Below, one piece after another: positions 25,174 through 37,492 of a stretch of DNA of 64,000 nt. Numbering within the stretch: the stretch's first letter is position 1; each line of letters starts with the position of its first letter. Origin of the DNA: Nautilus pompilius (taxonomy: Eukaryota > Mollusca > Cephalopoda > Nautilida > Nautilidae); the NCBI GenBank assembly GCA_018389105.1, contig JACATO010001004.1, forward strand, positions 60,001 to 124,000, given 5' to 3'. The notes under the pieces are model-generated. The model saw nothing but the letters and a program-made list of their open reading frames with translations, was not told where the DNA came from and ran no database searches. A program made the position numbers and the translations under genes.

Positions 25174-25455
25174 TTAATAACCGGTATTTCTTGCTCGGAT
25201 AACATTCGTGAAAGGACGTGGTGTAGGAGCCGCCAGATGTTCTGAGGGATATTTCTCCGTCCAGTCTTTGATAGATCGGGCTGTGTAGAGTGAGGTAGGC
25301 CTAGGGTTCGCGATGGCGAATGCGACTTTTAAAGCTCCATTCCACAGATACTCAAGTGGATCGAGATCCCGGGATTGTCCCGCTGGTGAAATGTTCGCCA
25401 TGTCCTTCAAATCACGAACAACACAAGCTGCGGACACGGTGGGTGATTTAGCCAT
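25174..25455 (-). pseudogene. Tc1/IS630-type transposase C-terminal fragment
   Basis: A 93-codon minus-strand frame contains ISPAGQSRDLDPLEYLWN, a decayed form of the W-P-x-x-S-P-D-L-N-P-I-E-x-L-W block that carries the third catalytic residue in Tc1-type enzymes. What follows (SIKDWTEKYPSEHLAAPTPR) has the spacing of the family C-terminus. I cannot place the N-terminal two thirds or any terminal repeat, so it is a fragment. It is too diverged from the other relics here to be an obvious sister copy. Confidence 0.65.
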
Positions 25456-25480
25456 CCGTCCCTATCAGGGCCCACGTTAA

Positions 25481-28047
25481 GCATCGCTGGACGGACTTGG
25501 TCGGAAATAATGTCCGAAGTAAGCCTCGGCTGTTTATTGTGTGTGTTTTAAAAGAAAAATAGGGGTTGGCTGCAAGGTATGCCAGCAAAACATGCTATGA
25601 ACCATACTCTAACTGAACAGTTGAGATCATGCAGGAAGAATTCGTGTAGCTATCTTCAATTCTGTCTCTATGCAGCCAAGGATGAGCGTGACCTGTCAGA
25701 CAACATCACTTTCCGCCAGTTCTTCTTAATTCACTGTCAGTGTTCATTACGCGACACAAGGACCCTGGAAACTGTAGTTTACGTAACGCAATTCTTTCTT
25801 ATGTCAACAGTTCATTTCTGGAAATGTTCCTTACAAGATCCGGCTGGGGATGGGGGCCGACTGTCGCCCTGTAATGAATGTCAGATATTTACTATCCTCT
25901 TTAACCGCCTTTCTTCTCTTTCTCTCACTACCTGTTGGCGGCCACGATTTCTCACAGCAAACACCACCCCCCCCCCGACAAAACTGTCTTGGCCACTGCG
26001 CCACTCGTCAGCCGTATTCTTCTCCCGAACGTTCTAATGTTTTCACCTCCCCACCCAAATCCACCAGACGGACCGCATATACTGTTTGTCCAAGTCATAT
26101 GTAGTACTACAGGGGTCACGTGTCACATCGCGTGGTCGACCTATTTCTTCATCTGCAGCTCAGATTTGAAATAGTACACGCACCCTGCGTTTCCTCTCTC
26201 TAGAGACTGATAAAAGAACCGCATGTCTGTCGTATCACGTGATAGCCAACCTAAGTAGCCGTCATTGCGTAGACAAGGAGCGCCGACGTCAAAGAGCGCT
26301 TTTCATCGGTACCGAACCGTTTTCCGATATCGGGAGTTTATCGATTGGGCCTGAAGAAGGTCGGAAAATAGCCCCCTAAAAAACGTGCGCGGGCCTTTTC
26401 ACGGCCTCTCCGATGCTGTATCCTTACACCAGGTTAGGTTCCCCGCGCCTCGCTTTGCGCTGTCGCCTTACGGGGAAGCTCAGGGCAACCTTTCCTGACC
26501 GGCGCGGCTTTTCTCTCGCGCTCCCTTCTCGTCACGCGGCCTATACGGTGCCGAATAGCCCGCTGCGGCGGAGGGAGAACGGAGCAAACAGGCGACCGCT
26601 CGCCGCCAGTACGAAAACCGCGCGCGAGAAAAAGGGGAAGGTTTGGCAACCCTACAAGATAGAGGAGTGATACGAATTTCAGGTCAACGTGGGTCATGGC
26701 ATTTGTCAGCCTAAAAGTCCTATTGGTTGGGCACTGACCTAAGCAGGCTGCCTGCCTATCCGTGGCTATTAAGCTGAACTACAATTAGAAGATGCCAACA
26801 GCGTACAAACAGTCATTTGAGGTCGTCTATGGCGATTAACTGTAGCACTGTATTATGACGTCATACTACACATATTTACAAAAACATGCTGCAATATGAA
26901 CGTTTTTTTTTTTTTAAAAATTCAAATGAGATGCCTGATTATCAAACCACATGTAATTTATAGTCCACGAGAGCATTGTTAGTGCGATTTTATGGTGAAC
27001 GGTGCCGGCGCGAAGAGTTGCCATCCCTGACTAACCCTGGCAGCACTTTTCTGACTTCAGCGTAGAAGCAAGTCAGAACGAACAGCGTGGCCCCGAGGGT
27101 CGAGCCGCCGGGGCGGGACTGTCCTCTACCCCAAACCGGTCGAAATATACTCGGCCCCTCTGCGGGAGCGGTCATTTATTCGGTGTTTTGAACAATTACA
27201 TTTGTAAATCTCCTTTCATGCTGATCTATTTACGCACGCACGCACACACACACGCATTGTGTCTTTGTCTTTAAGGCTAAGTAGGGTTCTTGGTCGGGAA
27301 GAAAACGTGGAGAAAGCCCTCTGAAGATGGTAAAACCGTGGAATGGCAATAGGCGGAACTGTAAACAGAGTCCCGGTCCCGGCCGGAAATCGCTTCGCCG
27401 CGTCCCACAAGCACCGAACAGTCCCTATAAATTGTGAGAGTGAGATCGCACCAACGACGGGAGTTAATTCCCTCCCCCACTCCTCAACAGCTGGAGAACG
27501 TGTTCGGGGTCTTGATTAATAGAACTCGGCGCCGTATCACTGGCTATGGCGGCTACGCAGAATTTTAAAGATTCGTCCCTATGTCGCTGAACGGCTTGAG
27601 GCACGTGGCTTCGTAAATACAGTTGCTGTTGTTGCTGTATCTTATGTAAATAAGCAGTTATCAAGCATGAAAAACCCCTCAAGAACTTTATAAACAAACG
27701 CGTCGTAGGTAAGCAGTGGCTATAAGAAAATCAATACGCCCCTACAAAAAATAATTCTTTGTACACAAGAAGTCGCTTAACGTAATTTCCTTTGAGCTCA
27801 GTATTATCGCCCCTGGCTCGTAATTCTTCTGTGTGTGAGTCCGGTAACGTAATTACGAAAACTTTAACTTGTTCGAGCCGTATTTATCTACGAACCAATA
27901 TTATTACCCTCTTCAGGAATTACTACCGTTAAGATATTTTAATGTATTTCACATACCGCATTTTGTAAAAAGGGGACTTGTGTGTGTGCGCGTATTTTTG
28001 ATATAATTTAAAAAATCTTCACTTGAAATTAAAAGCAATAAAAGCTC

Positions 28048-28049
<2 letters not shown>
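25481..28049. other. Non-coding stretch, CpG-rich at about 26.3-26.65 kb
   Basis: It holds a 152-codon plus-strand frame (25579-26037) without recognisable domain, a poly-C run at about 25969-25977, a CpG-dense patch at about 26280-26640 that could be a CpG island, an isolated CRE palindrome at 26856-26863, and a short CACG/CA tract at about 27233-27256. No gene is supported. Confidence 0.45.

Positions 28050-28112
<63 letters not shown>
28050..28112. repeat. (ATT)21 microsatellite
   Basis: About 21 uninterrupted ATT triplets, long and pure, which suggests a polymorphic locus. Confidence 0.97.
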
Positions 28113-28423
28113 AGTTTGTTTGGACAAAATCGCGATAATAAATCCTCTTGGGATATGTTATTTGCTGATCACAGGATGTCTACAACCGACGCCGAGTGAT
28201 TTCGTGGAACTCATCAAGAGCGAGATGAAAGGGCTGTTTCAGGTGTAGGATAAGTGCGTTGCCACCAGGCGGCGCGGATGGAGAACGGAGAGCGCGGCCC
28301 GGGTTAGCAGGAGTTACGGTAATAGCCCCCCGCACCACGAGATAAAAGCACCTGATTAGAAAAACAAAGTGGAAGAAAGAAAAAACACAGAGCTGTTCAG
28401 ATCTCCCTTAAAGGGGGCCGACA

Positions 28424-28457
28424 GTGTGTGTGTGTGTGTGTTGTGTGTGTGTGTGTG
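28424..28457. repeat. GT microsatellite
   Basis: (GT)n with one interruption (TTG at about 28440-28442). Confidence 0.95.
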
Positions 28458-29449
28458 ACAGGACGGTTGCTGATGTTTAAGTGACGATGGAACTGCCTAT
28501 CTTGGACTCTCCTCGACGGACTCGATCCACATCCTCACCACCGCCCGCTGAAGACCGTTTACGGCAGACACGATTTTCGAAGCTGCTGGCTCCGCCCTGT
28601 CCTCTCCTCCTAGCGGTAGGAAAAAATGTCATGGTGCTCAGTCTGGCGCGAGAAATTCCCATTGTTTTCTAGCACGTGAGGCGGACTCGCAGACAATGGC
28701 AAGCTTTATTTATTTTTTTTTTAAATTAGTTCATTGGCGGGAATAAATGGCGTCTTTCCACCAAGTTGACAGACTAACGGGGGTTCTCCGCCAGACATTT
28801 GGCGACGAAGCCTCATAACCGCCGCTTCGAACATCAGAAAATCCTCCTGATTTCGTACGGGTCGGCATATGTCAGTAAGTTTTTCATTACTTATGTATAC
28901 TTACACCGCTGGTCGGATTTAAATGCTAATTCTTCTTTTTTTTTAAATGCCTTTCTGTGAAATATTGTAGCTTTAAAAAATATAGTGTTTTAAAAACTAC
29001 GTATGCTTACAGAAATGCATAGGAGTAGTAGACATTCGACCTTTTATCCACAATTTGCTTTGCACTCTACTCATAAGAAATGAATGCATGTAACAGTTTG
29101 GATAATAACTTTAAAAAAAATTTTTTTTAAATCAAATGCAGCGGAAGATCATCGGTATTTTTAGATTACGCATTATAATTTAATCTCACAATTTGACTCA
29201 CGCCATTATTTTAACCCTTTCTGTGCTTAACTTAATATTTTGGCTGGGAAGTTTCAATTATCCACCCACAAACAAATGAAATTAGGAATTTGATTGGAAA
29301 TTGGAGGGCTTTCAAAATGACCCGAGGGTATTCCCGCCTTATCGCGATAGAGGGAAAGGTTCTTTGAAGTCGTTTGGTAAAACAGCTTCTAGCACCAAAT
29401 GGCTGTCAATGTCAAAACGGACATATCCGCTTTCAGCATCGTAAGGGTT

Positions 29450-29489
29450 AAACCAATCTGCATACGATGAAAAGTATGCAGATTGGTTT
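29450..29489. repeat. Perfect inverted repeat, 16-bp stems with 8-nt loop
   Basis: Left arm AAACCAATCTGCATAC (29450-29465), spacer GATGAAAA (29466-29473), right arm GTATGCAGATTGGTTT (29474-29489). The arms are exactly complementary over 16 bp and extend by a T-G wobble and a T-A pair. It stands alone in AT-rich unique DNA. The short arms and loop make an animal microRNA precursor unlikely. A fold-back relic, a cruciform-forming site or a small structured RNA are possible. Confidence 0.9.
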
Positions 29490-30329
29490 GAATGCTATTA
29501 TTACAGTGCTGTGCATGTTCTACTGAATATTCCAATTGGAAGTAATGGAAGTGATCCTACGAAATTATACAACCAACAGAAGTTTATATAGTTAACCCTT
29601 TTAAATATTAGACTTCACTTTTCATAATTCAGATATGTACTGTATGTGTTTTATAAAACCGTCCAAATGATATAATAAAAATACGATAAATACCAGAAAA
29701 AATTACATATTATAAGGTCAATTTTGGCAAAGACTTATTCAAAATATGAATATCTATGAATAAGGTAAAAGTGATACTTATAGGTTTCAGATGAAACTGA
29801 ATAATTTATTAGATTGGTCGGTAAAGCAGGGATGCGTGAAATTTGCTAAATTGCATGAATACAAAATAAATAGAAAATTTTAAAATAATTATTATAGGAA
29901 AAAAGATACAAAATCTTAAAACGCAGTTTTAGAAAATAACGTGAAAATTACTATTAAGAGTAATTAATATTAGATGTAAAGAACGTGGTTTTTCAGTTGA
30001 TTAATGAGGTAATGAATTCTAGAAATGGTTAACCGAACTGTCAAACAAAACCAAACAATTTTTACTTCCTGTAATAAGCCTTTCGCTTGTTAGAATTGAA
30101 TATGTTGGATATTTGTTATTTGAAGAAAAGAAGTTTTCAATGTTTGCAAAAATTTACAAGATTTATTAGAGTGCTTCCAATATTTTAAACATTCTGAATA
30201 TAGCGGACGATTCAAATTATTAGATTTATCTAGTGCGGCTAGTAAACGAGCAATGGGCAGTTTCACAGAAATTTTCAAACTAATTAAAAATTTTTAACTC
30301 GTAATTAGTCACAAATTCTTTTAAATATA

Positions 30330-31614
30330 TTGGATTGTTACAAAAGTTTTGTCGATTTTTTTTACCACAACAGTGATTCCTCATCTAGTTTTTGAACGTG
30401 AAGTTTACTAACCAAAGTCTGTTCCATTACAATCGATACATTTCTGCCAGCGAATTACAAAGGCATTTGTACCATTTTGAAAAAAAATCTGGATTTCTGG
30501 AGTCGATAAACTGTTGGAGGGCAGTTTCATTTGCTGCTTGGTTGGAGAAGGATTTCATACAGAGGAAGCTGTTGAGGTGTTTGAAAAGGTGGTAGTCTGT
30601 GGGAGAGAGGTCTGGTGAATAGGCCGGGTGAGGGAGAACTCGGTACCCCAATGTGTTCAGTTTCTGAAGAGTCACTTTTACAACACAAGGACGAGCATTA
30701 TCGTGGAGCAGAGCAGGATTGGGCCTCTTCGTTTCACCGATACCAGTTGTCATTGGGAGAGTTGCTGATGAACAACATTTAATTCACCACACTACCTTTC
30801 AGCTGTGATGGCTTCCCCAGGTTGAAAGAAGTTATACTGGATGACATCAGTTTCAGTCCATCAGACCGTGACCATGACCTTCTCTGGGTGGAGGCTGGGT
30901 TTTGGAATGTGGTCAGGCACCTTGCCTCTGTCCAGCCACTGAGCTGATCGTTTGCGATTGTCGTAAAGGATCCAGTTTTTCATCCCACGTAATGATTCAC
31001 TCAAGATATTGGATCTTTTTTGTTTCTTATAACAATCGAAAAGCAGATCTCCATTGTTATTCATTCAGCTCGTGAGGCACCCACTTGTCAAGCTTTTTCA
31101 CCTGGCCGATTGCGTCAAGATGCCGGGAAACAGTTGCTGCAGTGCTTACGTCAACCTCTCCAGCAATTTATCGCACTGTTTTTATTGGATCGGCTCCAAC
31201 TGAGGCTTTCAGACGGTCGTCATCACAGCTGGACGGACGTCCGCTACGTTCCTCATCTTCGAGGCTCTCATCTCCTGATCAAAACTTTGCACACCATCGT
31301 TGTACCGCGCACTCATCTGCTGTGTCCTCGCCCCATTCTTGCTTAATGTTACCAGTCGCCTCGCTCGCTTTGTGGCCCGGTTTGAACTCGTGAAGCAAAA
31401 TGGCATGAAAAACTCTTCTATCCACTCTTCACTCAGAACCCTGAAACAAATATCCGTTTTATGATTTCTAAAAAGGCAGGTTTGGCACAATGTATGCCAG
31501 TACACACGCTACAAAACGCTATATAACTTATCTACATACACCTTCACCAGCATGCAAAAAATGAACCAAAATTAACATAATATAAAAACCGACAGAACTT
31601 TTGTGACGACCTGA
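30330..31614 (-). mobile_element. Mariner-family DNA transposon, copy B, full length, with TA target duplication
   Basis: The element has both ends. The left end is TTGGATTGTTACAAAAG (from 30330) and the right end, read inward, is TCAGGTCGTCACAAAAG (to 31614). TA flanks it at 30328-30329 and 31615-31616, as expected for mariner insertion. The length of 1285 bp is typical for the family. The minus strand encodes a broken transposase. Overall it is closely similar to copy A over the shared part, so both come from one family in this genome. The right flank carries repeat F, which is shared with copy A in inverted orientation. Confidence 0.95.
30408..31440 (-). pseudogene. Mariner transposase pseudogene (copy B)
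   Basis: This is the same enzyme family as copy A: N-terminal helix-turn-helix pair, then a DD34D catalytic domain. The N-terminal part near 31.2-31.43 kb is interrupted by a stop at about 31279-31281, just after the WFAKF-like block. The first catalytic Asp region (WDEK) is put out of frame by a one-base insertion near 30975, leaving ILYDNRKRSAQWLDRGKVPD in another frame. The second Asp is in LLHDNARPCVVKVTLQKL. The third Asp, lost in copy A, is retained in LSPTDYHLFKHL. The stop codon is at 30408-30410. Copy B is therefore longer and better bounded than copy A but also inactive. Confidence 0.93.
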
Positions 31615-31740
31615 TAGTTTAATTTATTGATATTGATGAATGTTAAACATACAAGATCTTATTGCTGCTCCTAATTCTTGAATGATAATAAATGTTTACT
31701 ACAAAATCTTCAAATGTATTTATTTTCCTAAAATTTTGTA
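31615..31740 (+). repeat. Flank repeat F, copy 2, abutting mariner copy B
   Basis: This is homologous to the reverse complement of 6683-6812. Shared blocks are GATGAATGTTAAACATAC and GCTGCTCCTAATTCTTGAAT. Copy 2 has a small insertion (ATT-GAT duplicated near 31628-31633). Similarity ends near a shared TTTTCCTAAAA. It begins at the TA duplication of mariner copy B. Confidence 0.8.
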
Positions 31741-34700
31741 AAACATTTGTAAGGACCTAATAAATGGTTTAAAATACTACAGTACGTGACTCTAAAGGGA
31801 CTTAAATGTCAGCATATGTTGATATAAAAAAACACGTGTTTGCAGCAATATAATTGTAAACGAAAGACATAAATTTCCGGCGCTGGTTGTGGATAGTATT
31901 AATGTAAACTATTTTGCAAATCAAACTGACAGTTATCTCCCCCTCCCTGGGGCGCCTATTTCAATAAGTTGAGAGGCTGCCTTTATTTAAAATTCTATTT
32001 GTTGTTTGATTTGTCAGCAGCGGATTCACAAGAAAAGCGAATGATTTCGTTGATTAAACAAAAAAGCATGATGGTTTCCGACCTAAGCGGAAGCTGAGCA
32101 TTTGAAAAAGCGAGAGGTGGGGGGCGCGATCTAACTGACATTCAGTAACTTTTATTCACGAAACATTCCATCCGCTCTGCGATTATTTTTGAATAATCAC
32201 AAACGTTTCATTTCCTAATGGGGCAATCACCCCCGTCAGGATACAGCGCCACCTGTCCGCCTGCTAGGAACGTCAACCGTCTTTAAGGTAACGGCGAGTT
32301 TTTTTTTTTTTTGTTCTTTCGAGAAACGGTTGGGTCGGCTTTGGGAAAGAAAAAAAAAAAGAAATATTTTTTTGGAAAGGGTGAAATTGCGGCTTGCAAC
32401 ATCGAGATCGATAGTCTGAAGTTTGATGACAGATGTCTTCGTTTTCTCTAGGGTTAAACACGTTGGTCTCCGATAAAGATAGTCTTAAACTAATCCCTAG
32501 AGCCAATCTCGCCATTAGTCTATTGATCTACCCTGACCCAGTGGGGTGAAGGGACTGACCGCAGAAGATCAATCGGAGGCGATGTAAAGCTCGAGGATTT
32601 AAGTTAGCCGTGCGGAACCTCGCCAGAAACAAAGGCAGCAACTCGAAACGACAATCACAGCCAAACCCAGAGATGGAGTGCGGTATATACGGAATTAACT
32701 TCCTGGATATTTCTTTAACTGTTCTCTCCCCCTCCCCCCCCAACCACAACTTCTTACGGTTTCCGATTTGTGGCATTTAAGCGACCCGCATTCCTACCAC
32801 GGACTACTGGCTTCGTCTCGCATCGCTACACATGACCTTCTTTGCGGAGTGGTTCTCAGTACATCTGCACCTTAGAATTTCTTGTTACCTGTCAGCAGTA
32901 AAAGACCATCTTAAAAGGCCGAACCAATAACTGCCTTTGGTATAAACGGAAACACCTCTACTACGAGTACCGATGCGTGTGGGATCGTCAACTGATCTAT
33001 TCGCCTAAAAGCTACCCACAAATTATTTACTTTGCTGCGGAATTCTAAGCCATTGAATTATAATTTTCTCTTTTTAACCTGCAATTTCTGGCGTAAGAGT
33101 TAAATGCATGCAACGACGGACTTAGACACGCTTTTGTTGTTGTTGTTCGATTGTAAGATCAATGAAATAAATAAACAGAAATCGAAAATAGAAGGAAATT
33201 AAGAAATATCAATAAAAGGTTTATATTACCGCGGTATGTATGCTACCACGAGTGCGCGACATTAAAACTCTACTACACTAAACTACATGAGGTTTTAAAA
33301 CGGCACTGTTTCCCCGTTAGCTTCCATTCCGATGGGATGAAGAAGCTGTCCAGGCTCTAGCAGTTCCGGTAACGGAGAAGCTCGACATCCTGTGTTTGGG
33401 TGGGGGGGGGTGGCCGAGCCGGGGTCGGTCTGCGTCACCGGTCACGGCTCCCTGAACTGTTTCTCGACGAGAGGTTTCTTCGGAGGGTGCAAATAAGGGA
33501 AATCGCGCTGCTCGGAAGTCCAGACCGTCCGCTCCTACAGCTTAAGAGATCACGACAGTTGTCATTTGGTCTCCGCCGTCCTTTCCCTAAAGAACCCCTC
33601 GTCCCGCTTCTCCTAACTGCACCCCCTTCTTTCCGTTCAACAGACCGTGAAAATACTTGGGTTGTTACTGCCGGTATGATCTGCGGAAACTCTCCCCCCC
33701 TTGCGTAGACACTTCTTCTTCGCGATTCTAGAGGCGCATTTGTCAAAAGACTCCGCCCGATCGTGGAACTTTTAATGGCCGAAGATGAAAGGCAAGCCCA
33801 GTCCGAGCGAGTCCCGCTCTCGAACCTCAAGGTTTCAATCTCATCTCGTTGTTGACGGGAGTCTTCCCGATTGCTGTTTGTCATGTATTGATCACACCCG
33901 ACTCTCAGCGCATCTTTCGGTGGTTCGAGCCTTCATCATCACCGCGCACGATTTGTATATCAAGATTTTCGGGTGTACGTAGACCTCACCCTGTTTCACC
34001 TGTAATGGCTGGCATGGAAACCAAAAATACTCTCTTTACGTGGTGGTGTTCACAAGACGTTTACCATCTTTCATGGTCAATGCCATGCAAATCCCATATA
34101 AAGATGGCCTTTTGTGTATACGCCTCGTTGAGAAATTAAATCGGTTTACAAATTCATTGGTTCACTTACGGACTCAAACTTCGAGGTTAAAAGAATCGCT
34201 TTAATTTTCTGTTTTACTGGGCCAGGACAATTTTACAAAAGGACTAGGCGTATAATGAATATAAGTCACGCTTTAAAATTCATTTCAAATGTGTCATTTA
34301 TTGTTTTATGCTTCTGAAGGTAATAGTAGATAGGGTGTACCTCGCACTGACTATCTACGACAACGTAGTCAATAGAAGAAACTCCATCAACTCTGAATCT
34401 GGCTTCATTCGGAGGCGTGCAGTTTTACGGAGTCCTGGTTGTTGTGTGACAGTCGCAGACATTCACGGAAGTGATGGTTCGTCTTTAATAACTGATTTCC
34501 GACACGAAGAACCAAAAAAACACAACAGCAACATCTCTACACGATATTTACATGGTATTAAAGGGGGAAATAGAATAGTAAGTCGCACAGTTGCTGCTTT
34601 GCTTCTTCTCAACGGTTATTAAAGATGGCGTGGTTGCCTTCCTGACTCCACGTGACTGCTGGACTAAGTTAGACCTAACAAAGAGAGAAGAAGTTAAGGG

Positions 34701-36616
34701 GGCGATTTCTGTCCAATGTGAGATAAAATCTAATGGGCCACTAACATTAATAAGTCGGTTCTTCGGACTCTCCTGAACGTTCCTCATTGGAGTCGCTGTC
34801 GGTTTCTGTTTCGACTGCTTCGACCTTCGGGGCAGAAACTACCGCCAGCCAGAACGGCGACCCCAAGCGGACTCCGACGGAACGAGTCCGCAGACGTTCG
34901 CAACACGTGAGGGACAGCGGAGGAATCAGGATGGTTCATATCGTACTCGATAAGTACAAATCACAGCTTTTGGTGGCACGTTCAGTGTTCCTTATTAAAA
35001 CAAATTTTGACTTTTAGATTAGTTAGTGTAATTCGCTAAACTCTGCGTTCCTTCGTAGAGATATTTGACCAATTAAAAATAAAACCAGTTAATAATTTAA
35101 TTATATATATTAAACTTAGAAATCCAACCAACAACAAAAAAGGTAGAAACTTGGAAAGAAAGCAATCTGTTAAACTAATTGGCTTTGACAAATTGCAGCC
35201 CACAATGACCCGATCAACGTCTGAATTATTAATGTTATTACAACGAAGGCTGTAGTTAATTCCAATCCGTTTCATTTGATTAAAACATTATAAAGTTTAA
35301 TTAAAATTTATAGACAGCTGATTAAACAAATATTGGCGTCAGGGAAAGGTTTGAAATTAGGGATTTTAAGAAAAGCAACTAGGAGGAGAAAAATAAAGAA
35401 TTTAAACAGAATTTCTCAGTAACGAGTTGGTAAGATGGTCTACGTCCAAACGAATTTATCTCTGATCGATCGCTCAATTGAAAATCACGAATATGTTCCC
35501 CATTTGAAGTGCATAAGTGCTTCTGAAGTCCCATTATAGAGTTTTGTATTAGTGTTTTTCGCTTTTCACCTGAAGTCTTTACACAGGTAAAAAATACCCA
35601 GACCAAATTCGTTAGTATCTCTGCATTGGCTTTATTGCTGATATGGCGTCGTACGCCAGTCTCTACCACAGAGTTACCCCCCCTTCCACCCTCAGCATGG
35701 GAAACGCCATTCTGGCAAGGAAAGATAGTATCTCAGCTGTCCGCTAGAAAGCTTTGATAGCGTTACTTCACGAGAGGACCACAGCTGTGTAAGCCATTCT
35801 AGAACTCTGGTTTTTTTCTTCGATGTGGGAGAAAACCGAAAAAGTGCCAGAAAAAGCTCACGCGACCGACCCGGGGGGGGGGGGGGCGGAAGAAGAGTGA
35901 CGACCTGGAATCGAACTTGTCGTCTAGTCCAGCATCTAAACACCGTTTTTTCTCCGTAAAACCATTCGTTTAAATTTAGAAAAAATGTGCCCTTTTATTG
36001 GAATTCTACACTAAACAAAGATATCGTCTCTTTCTTTAATAGCTGACATGGTTCTGGTGTCTTCTCGATTTAAAGTGAAGACCAGATAGCACGTGTCGAG
36101 AACGTACAAAAACATGATATCCAGTAGGCACGTAATGCGTGAAAGGGACGTCACTCCAGGGCGACTCAGTCGTAAAGACTGACGCCATTAACAAGGTGAG
36201 AGTTTCCGGCCAATGACAGAAGTACACGGATGCCATGAAGATTTGACCTTTGCATCGTGCAGTACCAAAAATGGCCAGAGTGGCGTATGGCTGTCCCTGA
36301 AGAACTCTTATCCATTTTCGTTATCTTTATTTTTATTCTTGCTGTCATCCAAAAAACAATTTAAAAAAAAAACACATTTACATTTAAACAAAAACAAAAA
36401 AAAAACTCTCTGAACTGCTTCTTTTTTTGGCAAAAGTTAAATACTCTTCTGACATGCGGCTAACCTCCACATCCGGTTCTCTTCCGTCTGGTATAGGAAA
36501 TTGACACCAGGGGTTTGGTTTCCTGTTTACGAACTATATGTTTATATGTATATAATAATTAATTACAAGGAACTCTTAGCATTAGATATCCTTCAAAAAA
36601 CGTGTGAATACGGTGT
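31741..36616. other. Non-coding stretch, no gene supported
   Basis: Mixed sequence. The 149-codon minus-strand frame at 33435-33884 and the 102-codon plus-strand frame at 33400-33708 overlap in a CpG-rich patch, and neither has a recognisable domain. A 104-codon frame at 34308-34622 is also unsupported. Simple tracts: T- and A-runs at 32300-32360, a short TTG run at about 33137, and a 14-bp G run at 35873-35886. Confidence 0.5.
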
Positions 36617-37424
36617 CATCTCTCTCTCTCTCTGGTGACGTCACATCTCTCTGTAATAACGGTCATCTCTCTCTCTCTGGTGACGTCACATCTCTCTGTA
36701 ATAACGGTCATCTCTCTCTCTCTGGTGACGTCACATCCCTCTGTAATAACGTCATCTCTCTCTCTCTGATGACTTCACATCTCTCTGTAATAACGGTCAT
36801 CTCTCTCTCTGGTGACGTCACATCCCTCTGTAATAACGTCATCTCTCTCTCTCTCTGATGACTTCACATCTCTCTGTAATAGCGGTCATCTCTCTGTCTC
36901 TGATGACGTCACATCTCTCTGTAATAACGGTCATCTCTCTCTCTCTGGTGACGTCACATCTCTCTGTAATAGCGGTCATCTCTCTGTCTCTGATGACGTC
37001 ACATCCCTCTGTAATAACGTCATCTCTCTCTCTCTGATGACTTCACATCTCTCTGTAATAGCGGTCATCTCTCTGTCTCTGATGACGTGACATCTCTCTG
37101 TAATAACGGTCATCTCTCTCTCTCTCTGGTGACGTCACATCCCTCTGTAATAGCGGTCATCTCTCTCTCTCTGGTGACGTCACATCTCTCTGTAATAACG
37201 GTCATCTCTCTCTCTCTGGTGACGTCACATCTCTCTGTAATAGCGGTCATCTCTCTGTCTCTGATGACGTCACATCCCTCTGTAATAACGTCATCTCTCT
37301 CTCTCTGATGACTTCACATCTCTCTGTAATAGCGGTCATCTCTCTCTCTCTCTGATGACTTCACATCTCTCTGTAATAACGGTCATCTCTCTCTCTGATG
37401 ACGTCACATCTCTCTGTAATAACG

Positions 37425-37488
<64 letters not shown>
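36617..37488. repeat. 45-bp minisatellite with CRE palindromes and higher-order unit order
   Basis: About 18 units of 42-47 bp (starts at 36636, 36681 and 36726 show the 45-bp period) follow the pattern CT tract, GGTGACGTCACATC, TCTCTGTAATAACGGTCATC. It ends in pure CT (about 37430-37488). Many units contain TGACGTCA; others read TGACTTCA, and one reads TGACGTGA. Units with CATCCCTCTGTAATAACGTC are almost always followed by a TGACTTCA unit, and the triplet ending in AATAGCGGTCATC, then CATCCC, then TGACTTCA recurs, which indicates multi-unit duplication. Repeated frames through it (GDVTSLCNN) are artefacts of the near multiple-of-three period. Confidence 0.95.

Positions 37489-37492
<4 letters not shown>

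Larger units (their letters stand above)
28113..30329. other. Non-coding stretch, strongly AT-rich from about 28.9 kb
   Basis: Up to about 28.9 kb it is GC-mixed, with small overlapping frames on both strands at 28.48-28.67 kb. From 28.9 to 30.33 kb it is AT-rich and nearly free of open frames. The hairpin at 29450-29489 is the only structure that stands out. Confidence 0.55.

Noticed and set aside
25579-26037. 152-codon plus-strand frame
   Set aside because: No recognisable domain; proline-rich part comes from a poly-C run, and shorter frames overlap it in other phases.
29450-29489. microRNA precursor
   Set aside because: Arms of 16-18 bp and an 8-nt loop are too short for an animal pre-miRNA, and the flanks do not extend the stem.
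33435-33884. 149-codon minus-strand frame
   Set aside because: Arg/Ser-rich translation of CpG-rich DNA, with a 102-codon frame on the other strand; no domain.
36604-37308. Repeat protein with GDVTSLCNN units
   Set aside because: Produced by a 45-bp satellite whose period is a multiple of three; the frame shifts with unit-length changes.
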